A stretch of 14,804 bases of DNA. Source: Jimgerdemannia flammicorona. Lineage: Eukaryota; Mucoromycota; Endogonomycetes; Endogonales; Endogonaceae. The DNA is taken from positions 1 to 14,804 of the forward strand of contig RBNI01004005.1 of assembly GCA_003990745.1 (NCBI GenBank), in the 5' to 3' direction. This document shows, in pieces, positions 1-8,566 of this stretch (within the stretch, counting starts at the first letter, position 1; each line of letters starts with the position of its first letter). Both the position numbers and the translations under genes were made by a program. A model generated the notes under the pieces. That model was not told where the DNA came from. It was given only the letters and a program-made list of their open reading frames with translations, and searched no databases.

Positions 1-73
<73 letters not shown>

Positions 74-118
74 AAAAAAAAAAAAAAAAAAAAAGGGAGA
101 AAAAAAAAAAAAAAAAAA

Positions 119-152
<34 letters not shown>
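1..152. repeat. Poly-A tract with few interruptions
   Basis: About 150 bases are almost entirely A, broken only by ATAT near 68-71, GGGAG near 95-99 and a T at 120. Directly after it, without any LTR or gag start, comes the tail of a Ty3/gypsy polyprotein. A run this long could be the A-tail of a retroposed copy lying further left, or a sequencing or assembly artefact at a contig edge. The sequence alone does not separate these. Confidence 0.9.
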
Positions 153-157
<5 letters not shown>

Positions 158-180
158 AGTCAGTAGAAATCTCTATATTT

Positions 181-600
181 AGACAGCAAATGAGACATAA
201 ACTCACTGAGACAATAAAGAAGTAAGGTTGGAAGATAACTAAGATTAATAATATTCAAAAAGACTCAAGAGAAGAAAGTAAAGATAATTCTAAGATCTCT
301 GTCTATACAACTTGTCAAATCAAAGATAGAATCTTTAAGGCTATTATTGATACTGAAGTGGAAGGATATCTTCTTAGTAAGAAAGCAGCAGGCTGCCTAG
401 GTTGGGAGGTTGAAGATGCAACCAAGTTGATATTTATTGTAGTAGATAGAATAAGAGTCACATCTCTGGAAAAGATCTGAGATATCTCCATCAAGTTTGA
501 TGGAGTAACTATCCCAATAGATATTATTGTAACCAATATAACTAACTATAATATCCTTATCAGTAACTAATGACTTTATAAAGTCAGAGCAATAATTGAT
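181..600 (+). pseudogene. Ty3/gypsy retropepsin (protease) domain, decayed
   Basis: This is an aspartic protease that would mature the Gag-Pol polyprotein. In frame 1 the catalytic region reads AIIDTEVEGYLLSKKAA at 340-390, matching the retroviral-type pattern of I-x-D-S/T-G-A followed by a segment with F/L-I-S. The catalytic Asp (349-351) and Thr remain, but the Gly of the D-T-G triad is Glu. About 55 codons later NYNILISN, followed by two stops (569-574) where D-W is usual, matches the I-L-G-N-D-W-L flap-end motif. A TGA at 478-480 is also in frame. Codons from about 181 upstream of the protease are basic and hydrophilic and may be the end of gag, but no CCHC zinc knuckle is visible. Confidence 0.8.
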
Positions 601-1059
601 CTGAATATTCAGAAGATATAGATTATCTACTAAGGATAAAAGATGTAGATTTCCATTAATATTAACAAAAGAGTACTCCCCAAAATAGAGTAAGAAGAAA
701 GTCAGTAAGAAATCTACATGGTAACTACTCAGAAAAAGAAGAAAAAGATTCGATGAATTAGTGAAGAGGACTGATATAAGAGGATCATTAAAAGATATAT
801 ACTATAAAGAGTCTGCCCCCATAGAATCAAAATATATTGTATAGAGTACATCAATGATTGCTATCAGTATATCAGTAGAATCAAGAAGATCTATTATAAA
901 AGAAGACAGAAGACTCTTGAGAAACAGACAAGAGAAGAGAAGAAGAAAGAAGAGAATAATGAACTACTGGCCCTTCTGGAAGATAGTGATGATGAAGAGG
1001 AGATTAAGGTCAAGATTTGAAAAATTCACTCTGATATAGTCTTACTAGAATATAAGTCA
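601..1059 (+). pseudogene. Linker of the gypsy polyprotein between protease and dUTPase-like domain
   Basis: Frame 1 continues from the protease as a lysine- and glutamate-rich segment. Around 880-1010 it is strongly charged, with KKEENNELLALLEDSDDEEE near 940-1005, suggesting a coiled or disordered linker. Several in-frame stops (TAA, TAG, TGA) interrupt it. No domain is recognised. A plus-strand open frame at 854-1039 lies in another frame over this segment and is treated as a shadow. Confidence 0.5.
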
Positions 1060-1440
1060 GAGAATATAGCTAGAATAGATATTACTATAGTAAAAGAAAC
1101 TATACTTGAGCCCCAGACAACTACTCTACTTACAACTGATCTAGAGATAACTATTCCAAAAGACTATATTAGAATCCTCAAGACAAGAAACAATCTAGCC
1201 AAGAGTGAGATTACTATTAAAGGAGAAGTCATCAATTTAGATTATATTAGAAATACTACTCATTGCTAGGAACTACTACTTATTGCTAGAAACTATAACT
1301 CTATAATTCTATTTCTAATTAAAAAGAAGAACTGACTAATATAGATATGTATTAATCTTCTCAGTTCTTCAGCCAAAGAAATGGAAGTCAAGAAGTTGGA
1401 GGAAACAGAGAATGAAAGAGATTTGGATCTACAGGAAGAA
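1060..1440 (+). pseudogene. dUTPase-like domain inside gypsy pol, decayed
   Basis: dUTPase hydrolyses dUTP to dUMP and pyrophosphate, limiting uracil incorporation during reverse transcription. The known trimeric dUTPase motifs can be traced in order. Motif I is ARIDI at 1069-1083, with Arg where Gly is expected. TTDLEITIP (1132-1158) matches the strand after motif I. Motif II is RILKTRNNLA (1171-1200), aligning with G-R-x-x-P-R-S-G-L-A. Motif III is GEVINLDYIRN (1222-1254), aligning with G-V-I-D-x-D-Y-R-G-N; the catalytic Asp is Asn, explained by one CpG decay step (ATCGAT to ATCAAT). Motif IV is weak, near 1285-1325. Motif V is FGSTG (1422-1436), in frame 3, so one frameshift lies near 1330. 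The total length, about 125 codons, fits a dUTPase. Position between protease and RT supports a polyprotein domain. Confidence rests on motif order, not on a search. Confidence 0.75.
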
Positions 1441-2480
1441 GAGTATTCACCAGTATCAAGATCATCAAACTGGATTACAAGAAGGAGAAAACTACAAACA
1501 AGTATAGCTATACTATTGGAAATAAATTCCCATCCAAGAAGAAACTCAAGAAGATACTTTATGAATTTGAGGATATTCTGGTCACAAATTTCAAAGATAT
1601 TAAAGAAAAGACTCCATACTACAATTATAATATAGATATAGAAAATACTGATAAAAAGTAAGACCAATTCTATCAGCCTACTTCAAATGGCTTATAGAAG
1701 AAATCAAGCAGATGGAAGAAGCTAATATTATCCAAGAAGCTAGTAGTTCTTGGGCTTTATCAGTTATACTGGCTCTGAAAAAAGAAAGCAAATCAGAAGA
1801 ATTTATTCTAAGACTCTATACAAATTACAGGAACCTCAATCTGGCTACTAAGAAGGATTACAAATCACTGTCTCTTATCTGTGATATTCTTGTGACTTTG
1901 AGAGATAAAGTACAGTATTATAGCACTTTGGATTTATATTCAGAATTCTATCAAATCAGCCTCACAGAAGCAGTAAGTGAGAAGTCAGCCTTTATTACTC
2001 TAGATAGAATTTATATCTACCTACAAATGCTATTTAAAATATACAATATATCAGTAAGCTTCCAGTAAATAATAAACAAAATCTTCCACTATAATGTGAG
2101 AAGTTGGATAATAGTTTATATAGATAATATTATTATCTACAGTAAAACAGCTGAAAAATATCTGCAATATATCTAACAGATAATGGAGAAGCTAAGGAAG
2201 TATGTCCTATATATAAAGCTCAAGAAGTAAAAGTTCATAAAAATTGAGATCTCCTATCTTGATGATATCATTAACTGAGATGGAACATATATAGATCCTC
2301 TCAAAATTTAAGCAGTAGCAGTATATCTAAGGTCCACTACTATCACTGAAGCCCAAACCTTCATGAGACTTACCTTATACTATTGCAGATTTATCAAAGG
2401 ATTCTCCAATATTACAGAACTAATCTATGAACTCAATAAGAAAGATATTAAGTTCTAATATATAGGCAGACAACAAAAGG
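1441..2480 (+). pseudogene. Ty3/gypsy reverse transcriptase domain, decayed
   Basis: This is the RNA-directed DNA polymerase of the element. Frame 3 (about 1500-1660) carries the usual lead-in, KKILYEFEDILVT and KEKTPYYNYNI. Frame 2 from about 1670 continues with WLIEEIKQMEEANIIQ and SSWALSVILALKK. The first catalytic Asp is in YSTLDLYSEFYQI (Asp at 1931-1933). The catalytic loop is VYIDNIIIYS (2114-2143), where the second Asp of Y-x-D-D is Asn (2126-2128), so the polymerase would be dead even without the stops. TFMRLTLYYCRFIKGFSNI (2360-2416) matches the conserved region after the palm. In-frame stops begin after codon 118 of the frame opened at 1712 and recur throughout. Confidence 0.93.
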
Positions 2481-3330
2481 TAATTGATAAACTCAAGATT
2501 AGACTGATCTAAGCACCCATCCTTAGAAGATCTGATTGAACTCAAGAATTCATCCTACAGACAGATATAAGTATACAAGAACTAAGAGTAGTTCAGGTCC
2601 AAAAGAAAGACAAAGTAGAGTATATCATTATATATCTTAGCTGAGGAACCTGAGAAGCCAAAAAAGAATATAAATCCAATAAGTTAAAATGTCTTACAGT
2701 TATCTGATCTATAGAAAAATTACACTACTACCTTACTAGAAGATACTTCACTATCCAGATAGACCATTTAGCTCTTATCTAGCTACTGACCACTAGATAA
2801 CCTAAAGGAATCTATGTCTAGTACTCTCAAATGAATTAAATCAATTTAAATTAAATTGAATTAAGGATGATTCAAATTGAATCAAATTAGAGATTTTTCA
2901 ATTCAAATTGAGTTCAAATCAAATTGAGTTTGAATTAAATTGAGGTCTGATTTAATTTGAAATTGAAAGTCAAATTTTGAAATGTAATAACTTGATGAAA
3001 ACATGTTTAAATTTGATATATTTTAGCTTATTAGATTTATCTTAATAAGGCAAATTCAATATAATAAAGATTATAAAATTTAGACATTTTTCCATCAAGT
3101 TATTGAATTTTAAAAATTTAGGTTTAAATTAAAATTCAAATTGAATGGGCCTTGATTTGATTTGAATCAAATCAAATCGAATTTGAGTCTAATTCAATTC
3201 AATTTAATTCATTATAAGTACCATCTATACTAGATAGATTATAAAGTTGCAGGTCTATGATATAACTGTCATATACTACTCTGGAAGAACCAATACTAAT
3301 ACAGATACTCTCTCATAGATATCCTAAAGG
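2481..3330 (+). pseudogene. Ty3/gypsy RNase H domain and tether, split by a fold-back element
   Basis: RNase H removes the RNA strand of the RNA-DNA hybrid. FILQTDIS with Asp at 2564-2566 is the first catalytic strand, followed by the KLKCLTVI segment near 2685-2710 and the HYYLTRRYFTIQIDH segment (about 2722-2768) that precedes the L-x-W-L motif. Frame 2 ends at the insertion (2821) and the tether resumes in frame 1 after 3221 with KLQVYDITVIYYSGRTNT and DTLS (about 3244-3315), the usual Ty3/gypsy sequence before the zinc-binding integrase N-terminus. Stops replace several W and Q positions. Confidence 0.88.
2821..3221. mobile_element. 401-bp fold-back (MITE-like) insertion with long inverted arms
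   Basis: The element begins GTACT and ends AGTAC, and GTACTCTCAAATGAATTAAA at the left end matches the reverse complement of the right end, GTACTTATAATGAATTAAA. The arms remain complementary almost to the centre: AATAACTTGATG at 2986-2997 pairs with CATCAAGTTATT at 3093-3104, and pairing can be traced to about 3024 and 3065, leaving a loop of about 40 bp. The arms are dominated by CAAATTGAA-type sequence. The host frame gives the insertion site: the broken pol codons on both sides share ATCTAT (2810-2815 and 3223-3228), followed by similar bases, consistent with a target duplication of roughly 9-10 bp that has since diverged. No coding capacity is seen. Confidence 0.78.
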
Positions 3331-4530
3331 ACCTCTAACTAATAAATTAACAATAAATATGAAGCTTTACTATAGAATTATTATCTATCTGAGACAGTGA
3401 AAGATGCCCCAATATCTGAAAGAATAGATATAAATAATTATCAATAGAATATAGAAATAATTTCAAACTGATAGAGAAATATAAAGATAGAAAAGCTACT
3501 AGTTATATCTGAATATAAGAAGAAGTAAGAAATGAAATCAGTACATAAACTTAGCTATTTAGGAGAAATAAATACTTACAAAAAAGTAATAAGTACAATG
3601 TGGTGGCCAGAATTAAAGAAAAATTTTAAATGATTTGTCAAGATCTGTGATAAATATCAAAAATAGAAATAAGATTAATAAAATCAAATACTGAGATCTG
3701 TATACATAGAATCAGTATTCTTTGTCCATATTATAATAGATATAATTGGCTCTCTACTCTTGACTTTGACTGGCAACTGATATATCATTATTATTATAGA
3801 CCTTTTTACAAAATAGATAAAGGCAGGACCTCTCAAAGAAGTTAATGTATAGTCAATTGTTAATTTTTTTTACAAAGAAATTATCTACTAATTCAAGACT
3901 CTATTATAAGTAACCATAGATAGAGAAACAGAATTTGGGAATCAGTTCTTTGAGATTCTCTATAAGAAGTATAAGATTCAATACATTCAGACTATAGCCT
4001 ATCATCTTTAAGAAAATGAATAAGTAGAAAGAATCAATAAGACTCTCAAGAATATTATCACCAAGATCTACACTAACTATAAAAACTGAGATCACTATCT
4101 GCTAATAGTATCATCTGCTCTCTGGGATATCTGATTATAAAGCACCCATTTTACTACTTGGGAAATACTGCTCAGAGAAGAAAGTTCTCAGGAAACTCTA
4201 TCATTCAATAGGATTACTATATAGAAATATATAGATATAAAGATACAGAGACTATATCAAATCAGAAAGAAGACTGAGGATTATATAACCAAGGTATAGG
4301 TATTATAATAGAATAATGCAAAAAAGATTCACAAATCTCTAGAGATTATCAAAATAGAAGACAAAGTTCTAATATATTAAAATATAGTAGAAACTTCATA
4401 GTTATAAAAGCTGAAGCTTAAGTGAGAAGGATCTTACCTTATACAAGATATAAAAAAAACTACCTTTTGGCTATAAAAACTCTCAGACACAATTATCTTT
4501 ACTACTATTTACTAAAATAGACTCAAGAAG
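3331..4530 (+). pseudogene. Ty3/gypsy integrase with DD35E core and GPY/F-like tail, decayed
   Basis: This is the integrase that would insert the cDNA. The N-terminal HHCC finger is eroded: a His and the first Cys survive (ICDKYQK, about 3637-3660), while Tyr stands where a His and the second Cys belong. MWWPELKKNF matches the usual spacer. The catalytic core has Asp at 3739-3741, Asp at 3919-3921 in TIDRETEFGNQFF, and Glu at 4027-4029 in VERINKTLK. The spacing from the second Asp to Glu is 35 residues. The C-terminal module includes DKVLIY and, near 4423-4440, a GSYLIQDI segment like the GPY/F motif, then NRLKKYYD. Frame 1 is kept throughout; about two dozen stops interrupt it. Confidence 0.92.
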
Positions 4531-5060
4531 TATTATGACTAATTACAGAGTACTGCTGTAGCCCTCAATATTACCAGTATTATACAATGAGTCATAGAAA
4601 GACAATAGTATACTACTGAGTCACCTGTAATAGAAAAATCCTCCAATAGTATTTAGAACATAGTACAGATATACTTATTACAAATTTTATATTTCAAGAT
4701 CTACTAAAACTAGACTGAGTTTGAAGAATACTTCAAGTTAGAACAGCTACTGAACTCATAGCTAGAGATGGGAAAAGAAGACTAGATTAGAGAGTGCTAG
4801 CTCTTTTATATACAAATTAATATTGTTAAAAGAATTAATAAGTTGTTCAAAGATAATGAGTCAGCTTTAGCTTATTTCTAAGAAATAGTCCCAGGAGACT
4901 TCAGATATATTAAGAGATATAATTGGGAGAATATAATGATACAAATCATACAGTATAAGAAGATATAACTTGTGGAAGCTTAGGAGTTTGAGTGAATAAG
5001 ACATTTTAGAGATAAATCATCTATTCAGAAGAAAGTTATAATGATTGATTCAAATTAGAA
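4531..5060 (+). pseudogene. Unassigned C-terminal extension of gypsy pol
   Basis: The integrase frame continues without a shift for about 170-175 codons past the GPY/F-like module. It contains helical, charged sequence, for example INIVKRINKLFKDNESALAY (about 4819-4878) and EIVPGDFRYIKRYNWENIM (about 4882-4938), and stops mainly where Q or W would fit. I do not recognise a chromodomain: the aromatic cage pattern is not visible. It could be a lineage-specific polyprotein tail, a degenerate chromodomain-like region, or another ORF fused by loss of a stop. The end near 5058 is set by the TAG at 5056-5058 and the drop in coding character after it. Confidence 0.5.
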
Positions 5061-5223
5061 ATATAAATCAAGAGAATAGACATTTGATCATAGTATCTGA
5101 ATCTGATTTCTAAATATAATATAGCCTTACAAATAGCAGTTCACAAATATTAAAGTTTTGACAAATTTTAATATTTTCAATTTTATAGATATTAAATCTT
5201 AATAATTATTAAGATTTAACAGA

Positions 5224-5439
5224 TGTTAAGAATTAATACTTATAAAAAGTAACTTATAGGAAATATAGTTATAACTTAACCACCTTATAGCTAGCAAACT
5301 TATATAAATATCCCCAGTATCTAGAACAAATAAACCTTAGATCAAAATAGTTTAAAGTAAAGAGAAAGCAAGAGAACTAGTAAGCCTACAGACAGATATA
5401 CTTCAAACTCACTCATCTCTGTATCCTGAGGACTCTACA
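5224..5439 (+). repeat. Candidate 3' LTR of the gypsy element
   Basis: A 216-bp stretch starts TGTTAAG and ends TCTACA. It contains a TATA-type box (TATATAAATA, 5301-5310) and an AATAAA signal (5329-5334) in the expected order for U3 and R. It follows the end of the pol frame by about 165 bp. The last bases form the hairpin GACTCTACAGAGTC (5431-5444). Without a 5' LTR copy in the window the borders cannot be confirmed, and no clear purine tract precedes 5224. Confidence 0.35.
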
Positions 5440-5444
5440 GAGTC

Positions 5445-5770
5445 AAAAAAAATTAAGTTTTCAAGATACAGAAATCTGATATACTTATACAATTATATAT
5501 CCACTATGTTATACTATATAAATAGTTATATTATATTATTATATTAAATAGTAAATATATAATATATATATATTATTTTTAATAAATTTCTATCTAAGAA
5601 TAAAAGCTATATAATTAATTTCAATAGATATCTACTATAAATTATTTTACTAAAATTTCAATTTTAAGTAATAAAAAACTATTAGCTAATTATATATTTT
5701 ATTTATTATTATACAGACTAATTTATATTATCAAATTACATAAATTGAGAAAATTCAAAAGCCAACTTCA
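5445..5770. other. AT-rich, low-complexity stretch without a gene
   Basis: More than 300 bp of strongly AT-rich sequence, including alternating TA near 5500-5580, with no sustained open frame on either strand. It separates the CpG-free retroelement from the CpG-containing block that starts near 5780 (first CG of that block at about 5786). Confidence 0.7.
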
Positions 5771-6381
5771 GATCATAACTATATTCGCCATCAATATAAA
5801 CTACTGTCTGATGTTGCTATTCATTATCCATGGCACATTGAGCCATATAAACTATATATCATATTTTGGTAGCTCAACAGAAAATTTTCTATAAAACAGC
5901 ACGACTTTTGACTCGCCGAATTTAGGCCAAGATGCAAAGCAGCTTCAAATTAAACAATCCCTCAAGAAACCGACGTGTTTTCTGCCCATCCGGATAACTT
6001 ATAATGGGAAGAACGAACAAGGGCATTCAACCAAACCACAAAAAAAAGACTCTCCAGCAATGTGTACCTGAAGAACGAGTAATCGACACACCAGATTGCC
6101 CAGAAATGTTGCCGCGTATGTGTGTTCTGATCCCAACACCTTACTGATCGCAGACCCTCGTTCGTAAGGCTACTCCATTTGTCGTACTTTCCCTGATCTC
6201 TATAGACTCAACCAGGTTGTTCAGAGCTGCTGTAGTGACCGGGTGCCCTGGTCCTTCTCAGGTGCCGTTCGAACGCCTTGCTGTAAATGCGGTGTGCCTA
6301 TATAGGTAGCCTAAACCACAGAGATGTTACCGTTTCGGGATGCTCCGTATTATGTTTTGCTTTTTATACAAATATATACAA
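5771..6381. other. CpG-containing sequence, no confident gene
   Basis: Composition changes to ordinary GC with frequent CG. One plus-strand frame starting near 5930 stays fairly open through 6600, with stops at about 5995, 6145 and 6307, but no residue pattern is recognised and no splice signals were found that remove the stops. The minus strand offers no long frame here. I call no gene. Confidence 0.5.
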
Positions 6382-7055
6382 CTATTGTGCGCGTTCTTCG
6401 GTACCCTGATACATATACCTCTCTCGATCAAATACCATATTGTTTTCGAAGCAGATGGTGAGAAAGACCTGGTAGTCGGTGGTCATTTTATCGGGATTCT
6501 TCATTTGAAACAATATGTCGGACGTACGGAAGTTCTTTGTCTTTCGAATTCAGAGGCAATTTCCTTCATTGCGGCGACAATGTGTTCCAATCATCATTGA
6601 CACTCTTGGCTCTGCATAGCTTTATGAATGACGGATTAAATCATTCATTGAATCAAACTTCGTCTTTGTTAGCGTCGGCCTCATTATTGTTCATGTCGTT
6701 GATACCTACTATCACACAGAAAGAACGTCACCTGTTTCAAGGGGCCGTGTTTTTTTCGGAAAAAGAATATGGTTTTTGCATATAACTGAAGAAAGGTCCA
6801 AGCATCAAGAATTCGAATTGCTGTTGGATCTCGTTTCTTGATTTTTGTAAATGAAAGTTTCCACACCGTAGCCTCTGTAGTGTGTTAATTATTCAGAATG
6901 TAATCAGGTCTTGTGATTAGCTGCTAAGGGACTTGTTTGTTCAACGTCAGATAGGCGGCATATGGCGATTTTGTAAATTCAATATACAAGTGAACAATGT
7001 TAATGGCAAAGGAAAAGAAGCCCGGTACATTTACAATATTTTTGGCATCGTCGCA
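6382..7055 (-). pseudogene. Coding-like fragments of unknown identity, minus strand
   Basis: One minus-strand frame from 7055 down to 6684 has only two internal stops in about 123 codons and includes KLSFTKIKKRDPTAIRIL and LDAWTFLQLYAKTIFFF. A second frame, 6549 to 6382, is open for 55 codons and contains MKNPDKMTTDYQVFLTI. Between them a third frame holds charged sequence with stops. The frame changes are not explained by obvious introns, so this looks like an eroded gene. Plus-strand frames also overlap (6340-6600 and 6537-6785), so strand is uncertain. No family is recognised. Confidence 0.25.
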
Positions 7056-7434
7056 TTAGGACGAGAACTAAGATAAAAGGCTTCCTCGCTGGTCATATTG
7101 GCCACATCGATTATGATTTCCTAAGATGATGGGACATGACTCCGAGTTGTTCCAATGATATTGCCGCCAGTTGTTGAAATGTAAAGGTGTGTGCGTCTGC
7201 CAGCGCGGACCAAGTTATCCAACTCCCAAAGATATCCTACGACCGATACGAGTGTGCTCTCATGAAACTATCAAGTGAAGACCCGCCAGGGAAACTATTC
7301 TGAATCTGCTTCATTCTTTTTATATTCATTGTGAGATTAGTCGATACAATGATAAATCATTAATATCCAAACCTGCCTTGTCTGCAATGGTACACACGCG
7401 AGGAGATTATTGTCTGTGAGTTGCCATGCATCTA
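7056..7434. other. No gene seen
   Basis: Ordinary-composition sequence with stops in all frames at normal density. Nothing could be supported beyond weak continuation of the flanking minus-strand coding-like pieces. Confidence 0.5.
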
Positions 7435-7836
7435 AAGATGAAACTCGATTTGGTAAACTTGTCGCATCTGCAAATGTTCGGTAATATCAGTGTCTTGAAC
7501 TGATGTTATAGACCATGTAAAATCAACTGTTGGGTTGCCAGTTCCGTACAAGAACAGGCCATTGAATTCCCTGGAAGTGATCGAAAAGAATAAGCATAAA
7601 ATTTAATATCTTGGAAAGTTGAATAATTAATATAATATATAGATAATGGTTTCTTACCATCGTGCCGGACAGTTAGTCTCACTGCCATTAGTCATGGATA
7701 TCTGCGAGATCCAGGCGTGTCGTGAACCTTGGGCAAGACAACGGTTGAACTGTGCTTCAAAAATATGCGAGCAATTTCGTCTGGCAGGTTGCAGTAGAAA
7801 CCAATTGAATACTTTACACTTTGCTGGACTGGCCTG
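7435..7836 (-). pseudogene. Two-exon coding fragment of unknown family, minus strand
   Basis: Reading the minus strand, a frame open from 7836 reaches a canonical donor (GATG then GTAAGA) at 7657. It resumes in the same frame after an 87-bp intron ending CACTTCCAG (7571-7657) and stays open to a TAG at 7432-7434: 105 codons in total. The join gives CPARW then EFNGLFLYGTGNPTVDFTWS, and the first exon includes RCLAQGSRHAWISQISMTNG. The match between splice signals and reading phase is the main support. Upstream, another minus frame (about 7676-7890, with DLEKLQLAFLPDRP and YSIGFYCNLPDEIARIF) runs into it and would require a frameshift near the T-run around 7760. I do not recognise the protein. 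A plus-strand open frame at 7646-7876 overlaps and is less well supported. Confidence 0.4.
7571..7657 (-). other. Predicted spliceosomal intron (87 bp)
   Basis: The donor is GTAAGA, the interior is AT-rich, and a pyrimidine-rich stretch leads to acceptor CACTTCCAG. Removal joins two open segments in phase, as described for the flanking fragment. Confidence 0.5.
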
Positions 7837-7839
7837 TCA

Positions 7840-8565
7840 GGCAGAAATGCGAGTTGCAGCTTCTCCAGGTCGATGATGATGTGCTTCTTGCTAACTTAAT
7901 TTTATTCTGCCTGTGTCGCCATGTTTGAAGACGAGAGTCGAACACTCGCTAGATACATAGCATGCCTTAAATTTGAAGTACCATAGCCACCTCGGTGCGC
8001 TTGTTGGCGAGCAATGAGTTCATCATGCTAAGAGTAGCCAGAAGCACGCGCGCCTGTATGAACTGTGATATTTGTCATTAAAGTCCTGGAACTGTTTGCT
8101 CGGATACCGTCATGTCATGTCCAATATGTGAATTCAAGGGGTCCGGCGCGACGTCGGCGATACACGACAGTTGAGGTCCGACCGATGGTATACGCCTGTG
8201 ATCATGCACAGGCGGAACAGATAATTCCTATCGGCCCATTCGTATTTCCAAGCGATGCCATCGAAGTCTTAATGGCTGTTAAGGTTGAGCAGATTTCGGT
8301 CGTTTTCTTGTAGTTCTAATTTAGCTCCCAAGATGGAGTACCATCCTGGAAAAGTTCGTTATCAATTTGAGGTGTCATAATCGCAGGTTAAATTGCTTTC
8401 AAAGTCTGGCACGGCAGTGGTGTCGCATTGGCTGGCACCAAGAATTCGCTTAAAGATGTAAAGCATCGATGATTTGCCCAAATGAAAACGACCAATGAAC
8501 AGTAAGTTCTATGAATTGAACTCCACGTACGCCACCACAAAGTTCGCCTCTTTCCAGACAAGTCT
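7840..8565 (-). pseudogene. Coding-like segments with a possible Walker A sequence, minus strand
   Basis: Several minus-strand frames overlap here. One, from about 8580 to 8150, carries NLLFIGRFHLGKSSMLYIF, which fits the P-loop pattern G-x4-G-K-S, then ASQCDTTAVPDFESN and later WKYEWADRNYLFRLCMITG, with stops at several points. Another frame holds FIQARVLLATLSMMNSLLA near 7990-8050. Frame changes and stops rule out an intact gene. A P-loop match alone in a degenerate region is weak evidence, and no Walker B or nucleotide-specificity motif could be placed. Plus-strand ORF 8065-8313 overlaps and is not favoured. Confidence 0.25.
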
Positions 8566-8566
8566 T

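Larger units (their letters stand above)
153..5439 (+). mobile_element. Dead, 5'-truncated Ty3/gypsy LTR retrotransposon with embedded dUTPase-like domain
   Basis: A degenerate pol polyprotein can be followed on the plus strand through protease, dUTPase-like, reverse transcriptase, RNase H and integrase domains. Having RNase H before integrase places it in Metaviridae (Ty3/gypsy). Nearly all damage is substitution: nonsense codons where Q, W or R is expected, and G-to-A or C-to-T type missense. There are only two apparent frameshifts, frame 1 to 3 near 1330 and frame 3 to 2 near 1670, plus one 401-bp insertion at 2821. Frame 1 then runs unshifted from about 3230 to 5060. The 5' LTR, primer-binding site and most of gag are missing because the element is cut at the poly-A tract. 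CpG is almost absent, which fits RIP or 5-methylcytosine decay. Confidence 0.92.

Noticed and set aside
315..536. Minus-strand ORF over the protease
   Set aside because: Shadow of the plus-strand retropepsin frame.
1381..1635. Plus-strand frame-1 ORF of 84 codons
   Set aside because: The adjacent frame 3 carries FGSTG and the RT lead-in, so this ORF is an out-of-frame reading.
1293..1667. Long minus-strand ORF over the dUTPase-RT junction
   Set aside because: Lies antisense to the dUTPase motifs and RT lead-in; its content is simple hydrophobic sequence from the AT-rich complement.
3904..4095. Minus-strand ORF over the integrase core
   Set aside because: Antisense to the DD35E motifs.
5905..6600. 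Plus-strand frame 1 that is relatively open, including an 86-codon ORF at 6340
   Set aside because: Several stops without matching splice sites, no recognised motif, and overlap with equally plausible minus-strand frames.
7670..7740. D-T-P-G at the end of a minus-strand frame as a GTPase G3 motif paired with the upstream P-loop-like sequence
   Set aside because: The frame ends directly after it, the spacing from the P-loop is too large, and the alternative frame there is better supported by splicing.
7920..7960. Hairpin resembling a tRNA T-arm (GAGAGTCGAACACTCG)
   Set aside because: The loop is too long, and no acceptor, D or anticodon arm could be built around it.
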